Shown here in pieces: positions 1 to 9,114 of a stretch of 64,000 bases of DNA. Both the position numbers and the translations under genes were made by a program. Position 1 is the stretch's first letter. Every line of letters begins with the position of its first letter. The notes under the pieces are model-generated. The model made no database searches. It was not told the DNA's origin and worked only from the letters and a program-made list of their open reading frames with translations. Origin of the DNA: Heterobilharzia americana (lineage: Eukaryota > Platyhelminthes > Trematoda > Strigeidida > Schistosomatidae). The stretch covers positions 50,315,491 through 50,379,490 of the forward strand of contig OX104130.1 of the NCBI GenBank assembly GCA_944470555.2. Direction: 5' to 3'.

Positions 1-299
1 ATTCTTTCGAAATCATATTGCTGAGGAGCAGTAAGCGATGACTTACAGCAGTACTTTCAACTGCTACAGTAACTTCGTGACTGCTGTGTGTGGGCAAAAT
101 AGCTACTGGTCTGTAGTGCCTTGAGTTATAACGTTGATCTTCAAATAAATGTAAGTGATATGAGCGGGTTTCAAAAACTGATGCGCTTTCCACCGATTCA
201 GAGAGTGTTCAGGCAGTGCACTCTGTGCATTGGTAAGACTGGATGGTAGCATGGACCTTACCTGGTTGTGGAATATTATCCTTCATAGTTACCAGATAA

Positions 300-650
300 A
301 CGCTCATAAGGACGAGTGAGATATCATCGTACTCTGGAAATAATCGCATAAACTACCCGCTGTGATCAACATCGACCCGCGGTTTGATAATTTTATTGGC
401 GTGTTAGATTCTGGGAGATGGCGCCAGCATGTAGTGCAACTAACCAGACACAATAGCATACTTGACCTCGTTTTCACCGATAGGTTATTCCTTTTTACTT
501 TTCAAGTTGCCCGAGGATTCCCTGGCAGCGATCGCATAGCAGTCAAAATTCCAGCCGAGTGCATCTTCAACGTCATTCACAACATCATGGGGGGGGACGT
601 CAAAAGAGATTGTACTTTTGAAGCTTGTGCACGGCAGAAACACTTGTAAT
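300..650 (+). pseudogene. CR1-like non-LTR retrotransposon, endonuclease relic
   Basis: The translation contains DPRFDNFIGVLDSG, LTRHNSILDLVFTDRL and GFPGSDR. These match the C-terminal half of the APE-type endonuclease of CR1/jockey-like elements (the usual order is a GDFN block, a TRxxxILDLVFT block, then an SDH block). Just upstream, HKLPAVINID fits the remains of the GDFNLPxxxW block. The open stretch (362-649) has no RT behind it. The SDH histidine is replaced, since SDR is seen, so the domain is probably dead. This enzyme would nick target DNA for target-primed reverse transcription. The relic is cut off on the right by the gypsy 3' LTR region at 807. The fold assignment is fairly sure; the exact family (SR1, Perere and so on) is not. 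Confidence 0.6.
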
Positions 651-806
651 CCAACAACTCAAGGTGTATCTAAGAATGCAGATGTACGTTCAGTTACTCA
701 ACTCGCCACTTTCTTTACCCTTCAACTTTTTATTTCACTTTTGATATCCCTAAGATTATTCAATTTCATGATACAAATTTCCTTGCGATTTAGGGTTCTG
801 TCCTAA
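651..806. other. Unassigned spacer left of the LTR
   Basis: This stretch lies between the CR1-like endonuclease relic and the left edge of the 3' LTR. A 62-residue open frame overlaps it but looks like low-complexity hydrophobic noise. I see no target-site duplicate of the sequence right of 5697. Confidence 0.4.
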
Positions 807-1133
807 TGCAAACTTGACAGACGCAAAGATTAATCACTAATTATTCAGACTTGTCATATACCCACGAATATGAGACCAAGGAAGAACACGATAGCATAGT
901 CGGATGGAATAGTATATTTGGATGGTTGTGCCAAAATACCGATGAGTTCCAACTAACTGGCTAGAGAGTCGAATACGAGCAGTGCAACGTAACACGACAG
1001 CGTGCCGAGTGGCGAGGATGCTTGACCGGGTGCCTTCAGCTTAGCGAGTCCAGTTAAACTATCAAGGTCAGCATCAATGTTGGAAGTCGTCAAACCCTGG
1101 GCTATTGATTTTGGGGGAGTGTGTGGCGCTACA
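807..1133 (-). repeat. 3' LTR of the Boudicca-like element
   Basis: On the minus strand it starts TGTAGCG and ends TTTGCA, giving TG...CA termini over 327 bp. A second full-length copy with the same ends and the same length lies at 53826-54152. Bases from about 876 to 1133 match the partial 5' LTR at 5441-5697. By eye I count about five differences over some 257 aligned bases. The left edge is inferred from where copies 1 and 3 stop matching well. Confidence 0.8.
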
Positions 1134-1150
1134 GATCACTCCCCCCTAGT
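1134..1150 (-). promoter_or_regulatory. Polypurine tract, plus-strand primer site
   Basis: Directly inside the 3' LTR the minus strand reads AGGGGGGAGTGATC and then TGTAGCG. A purine run abutting the LTR start is where plus-strand DNA synthesis begins in LTR elements. It fixes the LTR boundary at 1133. Confidence 0.75.
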
Positions 1151-1648
1151 GAGTTCGTCAGGACCCTAAGACGATACCAGCTGGGAGCGAAATTCCAGTG
1201 GTTTCTCCACTGGTAAAACTCTTCCGATGAGCTCACTGCGTGAAGTGTCCCCTGGTTGTCTGAACTTATTCTAGGGTGTCGTGGCAATTAAATAATAAAA
1301 TACAATAAATCGAGTTAGACGTCGATCGCGGCCTTCAGATTTCTTTGACGTTCCGTCCAGTGCTCGTTGCACCTGGAATATTAATGAAAGTCTTTAATAC
1401 CACGAAAACGTTTCTTAAAATTGGGAATTATTTATATATAAACATATCGAAAATAAAAGTTTACGCTTATCTTCACCTTTTTTTAAAGCTTCATTGCATG
1501 GTAATAAAAAAATTGACATAAAAAGGCAAAATGTATGGGGAGTTTCGCATTGCTGGTAGATAAGAAAAATAGTGACTCTGAAAAAATGTCGAATTAAAGA
1601 GAATATGGTTGGCACATCTTATTTCACGCCACTAAGTTGAATACGACT
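1151..1648 (-). other. Non-coding stretch between the pol stop and the polypurine tract
   Basis: The pol frame stops at 1649. Up to the polypurine tract there is about 500 bp with no recognisable domain. A 66-codon open frame here is AT-rich and unconvincing. It probably represents the 3' untranslated part of the element. Confidence 0.4.
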
Positions 1649-3607
1649 TCAGATACTCCGAGAACCTGACGATTCGACCTGATCGTGTTTTTGTTGCGCC
1701 GATGGTTGTTGCAGCTGTGCATTACCAGGCACATCGTCGAGAATTTCGATAATTGAGTCATCCGTCGGTCGGCTGTAGTGAGCTGAAACGTCACTTATAA
1801 TGGGGTTGCCTTCGAAATAAGCTGGTTTCAAACGGTCGATACTGACAGTATCTTCACGTCCGTCTCGCTCAATTATATAGAATTTCTCGTGTCGCTTAAT
1901 CACTTTGAACGGCCCGTCGTAGGGTGGTTCAAGTGGTCGACGAACAGCGTCGTGGCGAACAAACACGTGTGATGTCTTCTGTAAACTGGGGTGGACGAAA
2001 ACATCAGTCGTTTGCGGTCTAATCGGAGAAGGCCTAACTGAACGCATTGCGTTTGTAAGCCTAGTCACGTAAGATGCCCTGTCGGAAACATGTTTGAAAG
2101 TTGAAGGGGAAACAAACTCACCTGGTAGGCGAAGAGTGGTCCCATAGACGAGTTCTGCAGGAGTGCATCCAGCATCAACTTTCAACGCGTTACGAATACC
2201 TAGTAGGACTAGAGGCAGAGCCTCGGTCCACTGAGGTATGTTTGTAGCTGAAAGGGAAGCTTTCAGCTGTCGATGGAAACGCTCTACCATGCCATTTGCT
2301 TGTGGATGGTAGGCTGTCGTTCGGAACCGAGTGCAACCTAAAAGTGCCGTTAGAGCGTGAAATAGTCCACACTCAAATTGGCGCCCACGGTCGGTTGTGA
2401 CGTAAGATGGACATCCGAAGTTCGCGATCCATCTTTCGACGAAAACACGAGCAACTGTTTCGGCAGTAATATCTTTAATGGGTACTGCTTCCGGCCATCG
2501 TGTGAAACGATCAACACAAGTGAAAAGGTAGGTACATCCATTAGATTCTGGTAGGGGTCCTACAATATCTATATGGACGTGGTCGAAACGCATGTCTGGG
2601 GCTAGAAATGAGCCTAAAGGGCTTTTCGTGTGTCGCGTGACTTTACACTTTTGACAAGCTAAGCACGACTGGGCCCACTCCTTAACGTCTTTGTTCATCC
2701 CAGGCCAGCAGAAACGTTGTGCGATAAGCCTAATGGTGGCTCGTACACCTGGATGAGAGAGTTTGTGCAACGTATTGAAGACGTTGCGTCGACAACTCTT
2801 CGGAACTATTGGGCGTGGTTGACTAGCAGAGACATCGCACAAAATTGTATCCTTGTCTGATCCAACAGGACAAAGTCGCAGTTTGAGAGTTGTGGACGAC
2901 AACTCATGATGCAGCTCAAGGTCTTCCTTTTGACGCCGAGCTAGTTCAACGAGATCAATACCCTCGATATAGTTTATCGAAGCTATTCGAGATAGTGCGT
3001 CGGCTGCGGAGTTGTTTGCTCCAGAAATGTGGCGGATGTCTGACGTGAACTGGGAAATGTAATCCAGCTGTCGCGACTCACGAGGGGAGTATTTGTCAGA
3101 CGCCGAGCTGAGGGAAAACGTTAACGGTTTGTGGTCTGTGAAAATAATGAAATCACGACCTTCCACAGAATGTCGAAAATGGCGTACAGAACAGTACATG
3201 GCTAGGAGTTCCCTACCAAATGTACTGTATCTTGTTTCCGCGTCTTGCAGCCGCCTCGAGAAAAAGGCTAACGGTTGCCACTGGTTGTCAGTCAACTGTT
3301 GCAAAACTGCTCCAATTGCTGAATCAGATGCATCAACAGCAATACTCAGAGGAGCATTGGGGTCATGATGCATAAGCATGGTTGCGTTCGAAATGGCTTC
3401 CTTGACTTTAGAGAAAGCAAGTCTAGCCGCGTTGTCCAGAGACACGAACTTCGCAGTTCCTCGAAGTAGATCTGTGAGTGGTCTCATGACAGAGGCACAG
3501 TTAGGGATAAACCTTCGGTAATAACTTACCAGGCCATTGAAAGTGCGGAGATGTTTCACAGTGGTCGGCTCTGGATAGTTTGTGATAGCCGCCACTTTAT
3601 CTCTCAA
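1649..3607 (-). pseudogene. pol: Gypsy pol: RT thumb, RNase H, integrase
   Basis: This is the longest open frame in the window (652 residues). It starts inside RT ([16 protein letters not shown], the connection region). RNase H follows, with VDAS (D92), GRELLA (E133), FTDHK (D158) and ADALS (D203). The integrase has an HHCC zinc site (H281, H285, C315, C318) and a catalytic triad D347 (HIDIVG), D406 (TTDRG) and E442 (MVERF). The spacing is DD35E. A GPY/F-like module (YDGPFKVI) lies near the C-terminus, and no chromodomain is evident. RNase H would degrade template RNA and integrase would insert the cDNA. This segment looks intact in itself, but it is out of frame with the upstream RT palm, so no full polyprotein can be made without frame changes. 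Confidence 0.92.
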
Positions 3608-3663
3608 TGGGCGTATACCTTTGTTGTCAATGGTATGCCCAAGGAAGCTGAGTGATTCAACTC

Positions 3664-4499
3664 CTATTTCACACTTCTGTAAGTTAACTGTGATGCCATG
3701 TTTTTGAGTCTTTCGAATGCGAGGTCCAAATGTTTAAGGTGTGTTTCCTTATCTGGACTCGCAATTAGACAGTCATCGATGTAGACATGAACAAAATTCA
3801 GACCACGGAAGACGTCGTCCATAAAGCGTTGGAATGTTTGTGCTGCATTCCGAAGACCAAAAGGCATGCGCAGGAATTCAAACAGGCCAAAAGGAGTAAT
3901 AATGGCTGTTTTCGCGATATCTTCTGCTGCCATAGGTATCTGGTTGTACGCTTTGACCAAGTCGATTTTGAGAAAATGTTCATGCCGCATAAGGTTGCGG
4001 TCAAGTCGTAAACGTGAGGTATAGGGTAGCAGTCCGGAGTTGTTTTGGCGTTAAGCCTTCGGTAATCACCGGTCGGACGCCAGTCGTTGCTATCCTTTTT
4101 GGGAACCATGTGCAATGGCGATGCCCAAGGACTGTTTGACGGTCTGATAATGCCCAGTTCGAGCATGTGGTCGAATTCATTTTTCGCCGTTTGCAGCTTA
4201 TCGGGGGCTAAACGGCGCGCTTTGGATGCCACAGGTGGACCTGTGGTTGTGACGTGATGCATAACATTGCTGGTTATGCACGGAAGAGTGTGTTTCGGTT
4301 GTTGTAACTCTGGATATTTCTCCAGAACTGCCTGGTAGGACGCGTCGCCTGATTGTTTAGTCCTAACGATGGCTAAACTCGGACCTACATAGGTGGTGCC
4401 GCCAATAGATAACTTTGTGTTGTTATCTATCAGTCGTCGACGGCGAGCATCTACGAGTAGATCGTAATGGTTTAGCAAATCTATGCCAATGATGGGCAT
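3664..4499 (-). pseudogene. pol: Gypsy pol: RT palm and fingers, frameshifted
   Basis: Two overlapping minus-strand frames cover the RT. Frame one (from 4499) has the PR-RT linker [17 protein letters not shown], then [19 protein letters not shown] and [11 protein letters not shown]. Near 3965 the reading passes to a second frame (3990-3664) with [30 protein letters not shown] and the catalytic YIDD at 3772-3783. The catalytic aspartates are present. A further frame change near 3690 is needed to reach the RNase H/integrase frame. The enzyme would copy element RNA into DNA inside particles; this copy cannot make it as one chain. Confidence 0.85.
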
Positions 4500-4759
4500 A
4501 GAGACGTCTGCCAGGAGGAAATCCAGTGAATAGGTTTGCGTAAACCTAAGTTGAGGTAGGCATACCGTCTCCCGAATGTCGCGATTGCCTTGCCGTTGGC
4601 TGCTTGAAGATTGAAGGATGGGTCATGATGACGCTCCTTTGTCGTTGCTGGAAGAACGCTAACTTCTGCGCCGGTGTCGACGAGGTAGCGGACTTTCGTT
4701 TTAATGTCGGTGACGTAGAGCAAACGGCTTTTTCCGCCGGCTACGGTTGCCGTGAGCAC
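4481..4759 (-). pseudogene. pol: Gypsy aspartic protease
   Basis: The frame contains YLVDTGAEVSVLPA, the DTG active site of retroviral-type aspartic proteases (DTG codons at 4670-4678). It overlaps the end of gag by 19 bases in another frame, as expected where pol is reached by frameshifting or reinitiation. Toward its end it reads [16 protein letters not shown], and the match then continues in the frame used by the RT, so an indel near 4540 separates protease from RT. The protease would cleave the Gag and Pol precursors. Confidence 0.8.
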
Positions 4760-5517
4760 GTGCCGGCGTGACCGTTTCCCGAGTTTGTGTCCTTCTTAAA
4801 ACGGCATGGTTTACGACATTTTCTGGCTTCATCCCCGTAAGTGTTATGAAACCAGCACCATTCAGGGTTTTCCACCCTGCTAGGTTTAGTCTTGGGGCTA
4901 CCACGAGTGTTGCTGCCAAGCGCCAAGATGCGTTTCTGTGAAGTGCTACGTCAGCTAGGACTTCGAGATCGTAGCAACTGTTTAACAGACTTGCACAGCT
5001 TAGTCACTTCTGAATCCTGGCCCTCTGGTTCATCGCAGACAGAATATACGTTGTAAACAGGTCTGCTATAAATCTTCAGTATTTTATCTGCTGAGGCTGC
5101 CAGGTCATTTGGTGGGACTGACTACAGTGTCACCAACACGGTTTGCACCGGTTGTGGTAGTTTTGAGAGAAATAGTTCTCGGGAAAAGCTATCGTCGAAT
5201 GTTCGTGCGCCTATAACTTCTCGCATGTGTGCGAGGATTTCAGTAGCTGAGTGGCTGCCTAGCTCGATGTTATGAAGTAATTCGTCTAGACGTTGGCGAT
5301 CTGTCAGATCGCTTTTCTTCAACAGTGCGGCCTTAAGAAGTGCATAAGGATCACTCACTTCAGGACTAAACATGTGTGCTGTAACATACCTGTTTAACTC
5401 CCGTGGTAATGAACGTATGACGGCAAGAAATCGAGAATGAGGAAGGAAGAACACGATAGCATAGTCGGATGGAATAGTATATTTGGATGGTTGTGCCAAA
5501 ATACCGATGAGTTCCAA
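4741..5517 (-). pseudogene. gag: Gypsy gag with CHCC knuckle, two in-frame stops, N-terminus replaced by LTR
   Basis: One frame runs from 5517 to the stop at 4741. It is interrupted by TAG at 5122-5124 and TGA at 4951-4953. The capsid part reads HSRFLAVIRSLPREL and MFSPEVSDPYALLKAAL. The nucleocapsid motif CWFHNTYGDEARKCRKPC (C-x2-H-x9-C-x3-C) lies at about 4804-4857. The first 23 or so residues of this frame are not gag: they are LTR sequence read through, because the LTR joins gag at about 5436-5441. Gag would form the particle and bind RNA; this copy is non-functional as it stands. Confidence 0.8.
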
Positions 5518-5697
5518 CTAACTGGCTAGAGAGTCGAATACGAGCAGTGCAACGTAACACGACAGCGTGCCAAGGGGCGAGGATGCTCGACCGGGTGCCT
5601 TCAGCTTAGCGAGTCCAGTTAAACTATCAAGGTCAGCATCAATGTTGGAAGTCGTCAAACCCTGGGCTATTGATTTTGGGGAGTGTGTGACGCTACA
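5441..5697 (-). repeat. 5' LTR, 3'-truncated and fused to gag
   Basis: The right end reads TGTAGCG on the minus strand, as in the other two LTRs. It matches the 3' LTR down to the shared TTCTTCC near 5441. The complete LTRs then continue for another 65-70 bp, whereas this one switches directly to gag. The transcription-proximal end of the LTR and the primer-binding site are therefore missing. Confidence 0.8.
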
Positions 5698-6510
5698 GTA
5701 CAGTTATACACAGTAGCGAGGATAGTCCTAGTGGGGCCTCAGGCGAATTAAAGGCATGACAGTTAGATGATAGGCGAGAGTTAGATCTTCGTGAATTCAA
5801 GGCTATAAAAAGACAGGAAAGGTTGCGTTTGCATAAAGAATTGGACTTATCAGATATGAAAGAAGGTTTGGGTGACACCTCTTCTTTGCATGATGACATA
5901 AAGTGTCGGAAATCAGTTTGTCCTGGTATTGACGCTCACAGCAGGCTTGGTCCCGAAATGATTGGCCAGGTGGGCGACGCAGAGGACAAGGAGATTGCTG
6001 CTGTTGGCTATGAGTTGCCAAAGGTAGAATTATGCAGCTTTGATGGACACCCAGCTAAATACTGGAAGTTTATGAGGCAGTTTAAGCTCCACGTTTCTCT
6101 AGGTTCGATGATGATGGACAGAGTCTGTTATAATTGTTAGAGTAATATAAAGGTAAGGTCAGGGAGGCTGTTGAGGAATGCATTATGTTACCAACATCCG
6201 CCGGTTAACGCAGTGCGCGCGATATACTTAAACGTTTGTTTGGAAGGACCTATGAGGTTAGCCGGGCCTTACTACAGGATCTGACGGAATGTTTTAACAT
6301 AGGACAAAATGATGCTGAAGCGATGTCGAGGTTGCCCATAAAAATGCAAAGTGCTCTATAGCCCTGGAACAAATGAGCTATGCCGCAGACATAGATTCTT
6401 TGGGAACTTTGGAAGGCATAGCAAAGAAATTAGCCCCTATGTTACAGACGAAATGGGCAGAGACTATCGAAAACTTAACCGAGATCGGACGACGACCCAG
6501 CCAGTTTACT
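5698..6510 (+). pseudogene. gag: BEL/Pao-type gag relic
   Basis: Three frames have to be joined. The first, 5823-6140, contains YELPKVELCSFDGHPAKYWKFM. The second, about 6150-6360, contains REAVEECIMLP, DILKRLFGRTYEVSRALLQDL and IGQNDAEAMS. The third, 6373-6510, contains DIDSLGTLEGIAKKLAPMLQTKWAE. These are the landmarks of the DUF1759-type Gag of BEL/Pao retrotransposons (Sinbad-like in schistosomes): L-P-x-L/F-FDGxPxxYWxF, then LxxxFGxxxxV, then KLPxxxxxxW. A stop sits in the second frame (TAA after the ECIMLPTSAG block) and at least two frameshifts are present. No protease or RT follows, because RTE 5' sequence begins at about 6531. Confidence 0.7.
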
Positions 6511-6530
6511 AGTTCACTGGTTACTAGCCG

Positions 6531-6640
6531 GTCTCAAGCCCGGATAAAAAGAGAAGGTTGGGCATACGGCTACCAACTCTACCCCGGAATACCAGTCCAA
6601 TCGACAAAGAAACTTCAAAGCAGATAAAAAGTATCGATAA
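6531..6640 (+). mobile_element. Isolated RTE 5' end fragment
   Basis: The sequence matches the first ~100 bp of RTE copies A (9150 on) and B (27540 on). Landmarks are AAGCCCGGATAA, GGTTGGGCATACG, CTACC and AAAGAAACTTCAAA. Nothing of the coding region follows. A 5' end without a 3' end is unusual for a LINE-type element and suggests a deletion or recombination. It joins the end of the BEL/Pao gag relic. Confidence 0.65.
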
Positions 6641-6654
6641 AAACAAACTTACTT

Positions 6655-7560
6655 ATGCCTACTGTTCACCGACTGATTGAGTGCTGTTTGACTAGCCTAC
6701 ATGTTTTCGTGCAACAAAGCGATACCATCCGCACACTCAAGATGGAAAAGTCTTCCATATACTCACAGGTATATACCACCACCATCAAGCACCTCCCTAA
6801 GGGGTCTCTTGAATGCTATCGATGACAAAGTTAAAGGGTCAGCCTTGCCTAACCCCACCGCCCAGATAGGTGACTGCATACCCTCACTTTATCCTAAGTG
6901 CTAAACCAAAGGGTTTTCAGGATAGCACACTTCTCAGAGACACCCTTCTCTAACTCCAGAGCAGAGTGTTTTCCAACAAATCCAAAGCAGCCGTAATACC
7001 TAGGAATACAACGACCATTGACCTGCGATATTTGTGAAGGTGTTCCAATATCTCACAGAGGGTGAACATGTGATTAGTGCATCCATGACCTGATTGCAAT
7101 ATGATTTATTTGAGTCTGTGCATGAATGGCAGGGGGAAGATGCCTGATAACATCACGAAAATGGCTGTGCCATAAGCTGATCATGGCTAGAAACAAGTTC
7201 TGATGCACAAAAGGTTCTCTGTTATCTGACCTGCAACCGACTAAACCCCATTAGCCACCTACACGACCCTTATCTTGGCCTAGATGCCTGACCTAAGCAT
7301 TCAAGTCCCCCACTAGAACTATAACACCTGTCAAGCGCATCTAGTCGAGGTCACTCGGCTGACAGTAAAACTCATCCTTAACTTAATCCAGGTTGTAGTC
7401 AGGGTATGGGCAAAGATGATAAAGAGATATCGTCTCCTTTGACAGCTACTTATCACCTTTATCGAACTTTCTAGCCTAGCAGCATGTGTGCAACCGTTGA
7501 TTAAAATCCAGGTGACCGGTGCAGCTCCATTTCTGATACTTGCTGAGACCAATGATATAG
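6655..7560 (-). pseudogene. Non-LTR retrotransposon relic, endonuclease and RT pieces
   Basis: On the minus strand, 7500-7300 carries FAHTLTTTW and then VIVLVGDLNA, the endonuclease GDxNA block. Further on are LFLAMISLWHSHF and QINHIAIRSW, matching the usual LFLASTxFRHSRR and QIDHIAI blocks. From about 7030 the RT follows: MVVVFLGITAALDLLENTLLW (compare VVFLDIRAAFDSVDR), then LECADGIALLHENM at 6703-6741 (compare LEYADDIVLLCDN), then SQTALNQSV. YADD has become CADG, so the RT is dead. The middle of the element (about 2 kb) is missing. I do not assign a clade. Confidence 0.6.
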
Positions 7561-8755
7561 ATTTGTCGATAACGAAGAAATTAGTACACCCCTTATCTCT
7601 CTCTTAACCAAGGAGTATCTAGTTAATAACTATATCATTGAATTTTTTCCTACCCCTCTCTTATTCTTCACCCCTCTCATATACTGTATTTGTTTAGACT
7701 TTGTTTATCCACTTGCCTCGTCCTTCAGTACTATGTAACTTTTATTTTCTCAAGCTTTTGACCGACTTTGATTATCGCAGTATCTACATTTTCATGCTGC
7801 TTTCTTGGTTCTTACCATCACTACCACCTATATTGCAAGTGCTTTAGTTAACGTTATCACCCTTATCATTATTATTATTTGTATTACTATCACCATCGTT
7901 AATTTAAAATATTTATTACATGAAACGACAAATCTACATGATTGGTTTAATTTTATATATGTCAAGCTATTTGTATTAGAGTAAAGCCTGAAGAGGATCT
8001 AATTGAAAACAATATTTTCCGCTCATATGTCTTATCTAATTTACATGATGGAAATTTGTAAAACAGTTGCAGAGACATCAACATCAGTAAGGCTGGTTGC
8101 CAGAGTCCCCAGGGTCTCCGGATCAGCGCATTGCAAATACACTTCGCGGGTTGGTAGATAAGGAAGTTATTCGAGGCAGTCCACTGCGAACCTATATGCG
8201 GGTCGTCAACATACAGCAAACAATAACAGCAAAGTTGCCCAGAGTCTTAACCATACCTGTCTGTTATCTGATTTCCATCAAAGTCTGAACGTTGAAGGTA
8301 GCCAGCCTGAGTGATGTGCATGCTTTCAGAATACTTGTGTTAGATATCGCACTGGAAGACTGCTTTACGAAAACAGCTGTTTAGCAACTGATGACGTGAC
8401 AGACACACTAGAATTCTAGCCAGTGACGAACGGCTGAGGGGAACAAAAATATGCATTAGGATAAATTTGAAAAGTTTGACGAAAAGAGAATGTAGTTCAG
8501 ATGTAAAAATGACGATGATATGAAAACGAACTGAACAGCTTGGTAGAAAGCTCGGGACGAAGCAAATCCTGTTTCTTGCAAGAAAGTTCAGTGAGCGCTT
8601 TGAAGCCTTCACTGTTAATGTTGATTCATAAATTATGTGTAAGCTGATACTGCCAGAAAACCTACAGTGAAGGTGGTTGACTTGAGAAACCGTTTTTTCG
8701 TGTATATCATGCATATTCAAATACATATAAACTGCAGTGAAGACACCAGGAAACA
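7561..8755. other. No recognisable gene
   Basis: This stretch is AT-rich with pyrimidine-rich segments. A 142-codon minus-strand frame (8340-8768) shows no motif, is rich in hydrophobic and serine residues, and lacks splice or domain support. I treat it as chance. Confidence 0.4.
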
Positions 8756-8759
8756 AGGT

Positions 8760-8870
8760 GACTAGCATCGTTGTCAGCGGAAGACCTTATACCTTCGAAC
8801 ATTAAGTGGTGGATGTGCACTGTTTTAGAAGTACAAACTAGGACGAAATGTTTGACCACAGCTACGTGAT
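8760..8870 (+). repeat. Degenerate Sm-alpha-like hammerhead SINE
   Basis: A weak box-B-like stretch (ACCTTCGAACATT) is followed by GTGGATGTGCACTG and then TAGGACGAAATG. Order and spacing match the 3' half of schistosome hammerhead SINEs (GGATGCGCACTG, CUGAxGA, stem II, GGACGAAA). The CTGATGA core has decayed to TTTTAGA, so no self-cleavage is expected. Confidence 0.45.
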
Positions 8871-9114
8871 TTACAACAGATAAGGATATGGCTCACTGAA
8901 ATAGGCACTAGACATTCGAGCTGGGATACAATTCCAAACCTTATTCTACGCATTTCAGACCACGCGACCAAATAGTATCGGAAGCTTACCCACTACGAGC
9001 TGAGGATAGTTCGAACCTTAATCGAAGTGACGCACCGCACACAAACAAAAAAATCTAACTCCTGATATTCAAACAGCGAGTACCTATATATATATATATA
9101 CTCTTGTGGTTTAC
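8871..9114. other. Unassigned spacer with short (TA) run
   Basis: I see no coding or RNA signal. A short (TA)n run at 9090-9102 precedes RTE copy A. Confidence 0.4.

Larger units (their letters stand above)
807..5697 (-). mobile_element. Boudicca-like Ty3/gypsy LTR retrotransposon, defective provirus
   Basis: Read on the minus strand the order is 5' LTR (partial), gag, protease, RT, RNase H, integrase, polypurine tract, 3' LTR. This is the Ty3/gypsy order. The nucleocapsid has a C-x2-H-x9-C-x3-C knuckle rather than the usual CCHC, a type known from Kabuki and from Boudicca of S. mansoni. The full LTR (327 bp) is also close to the length I recall for Boudicca. The coding region is broken: two in-frame stops in gag and frame changes near 4540, 3965 and 3690. 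The 5' LTR runs straight into gag, so the end of that LTR, the primer-binding site and the gag N-terminus are gone. No target-site duplication is visible. The left neighbour is CR1-like sequence and the right neighbour is BEL/Pao-like, which suggests later rearrangement. Confidence 0.88.

Noticed and set aside
8340..8768. 142-codon open frame on the minus strand
   Set aside because: No motif, odd composition, no splice borders, no homologous copy in the window; likely chance in pyrimidine-rich DNA.
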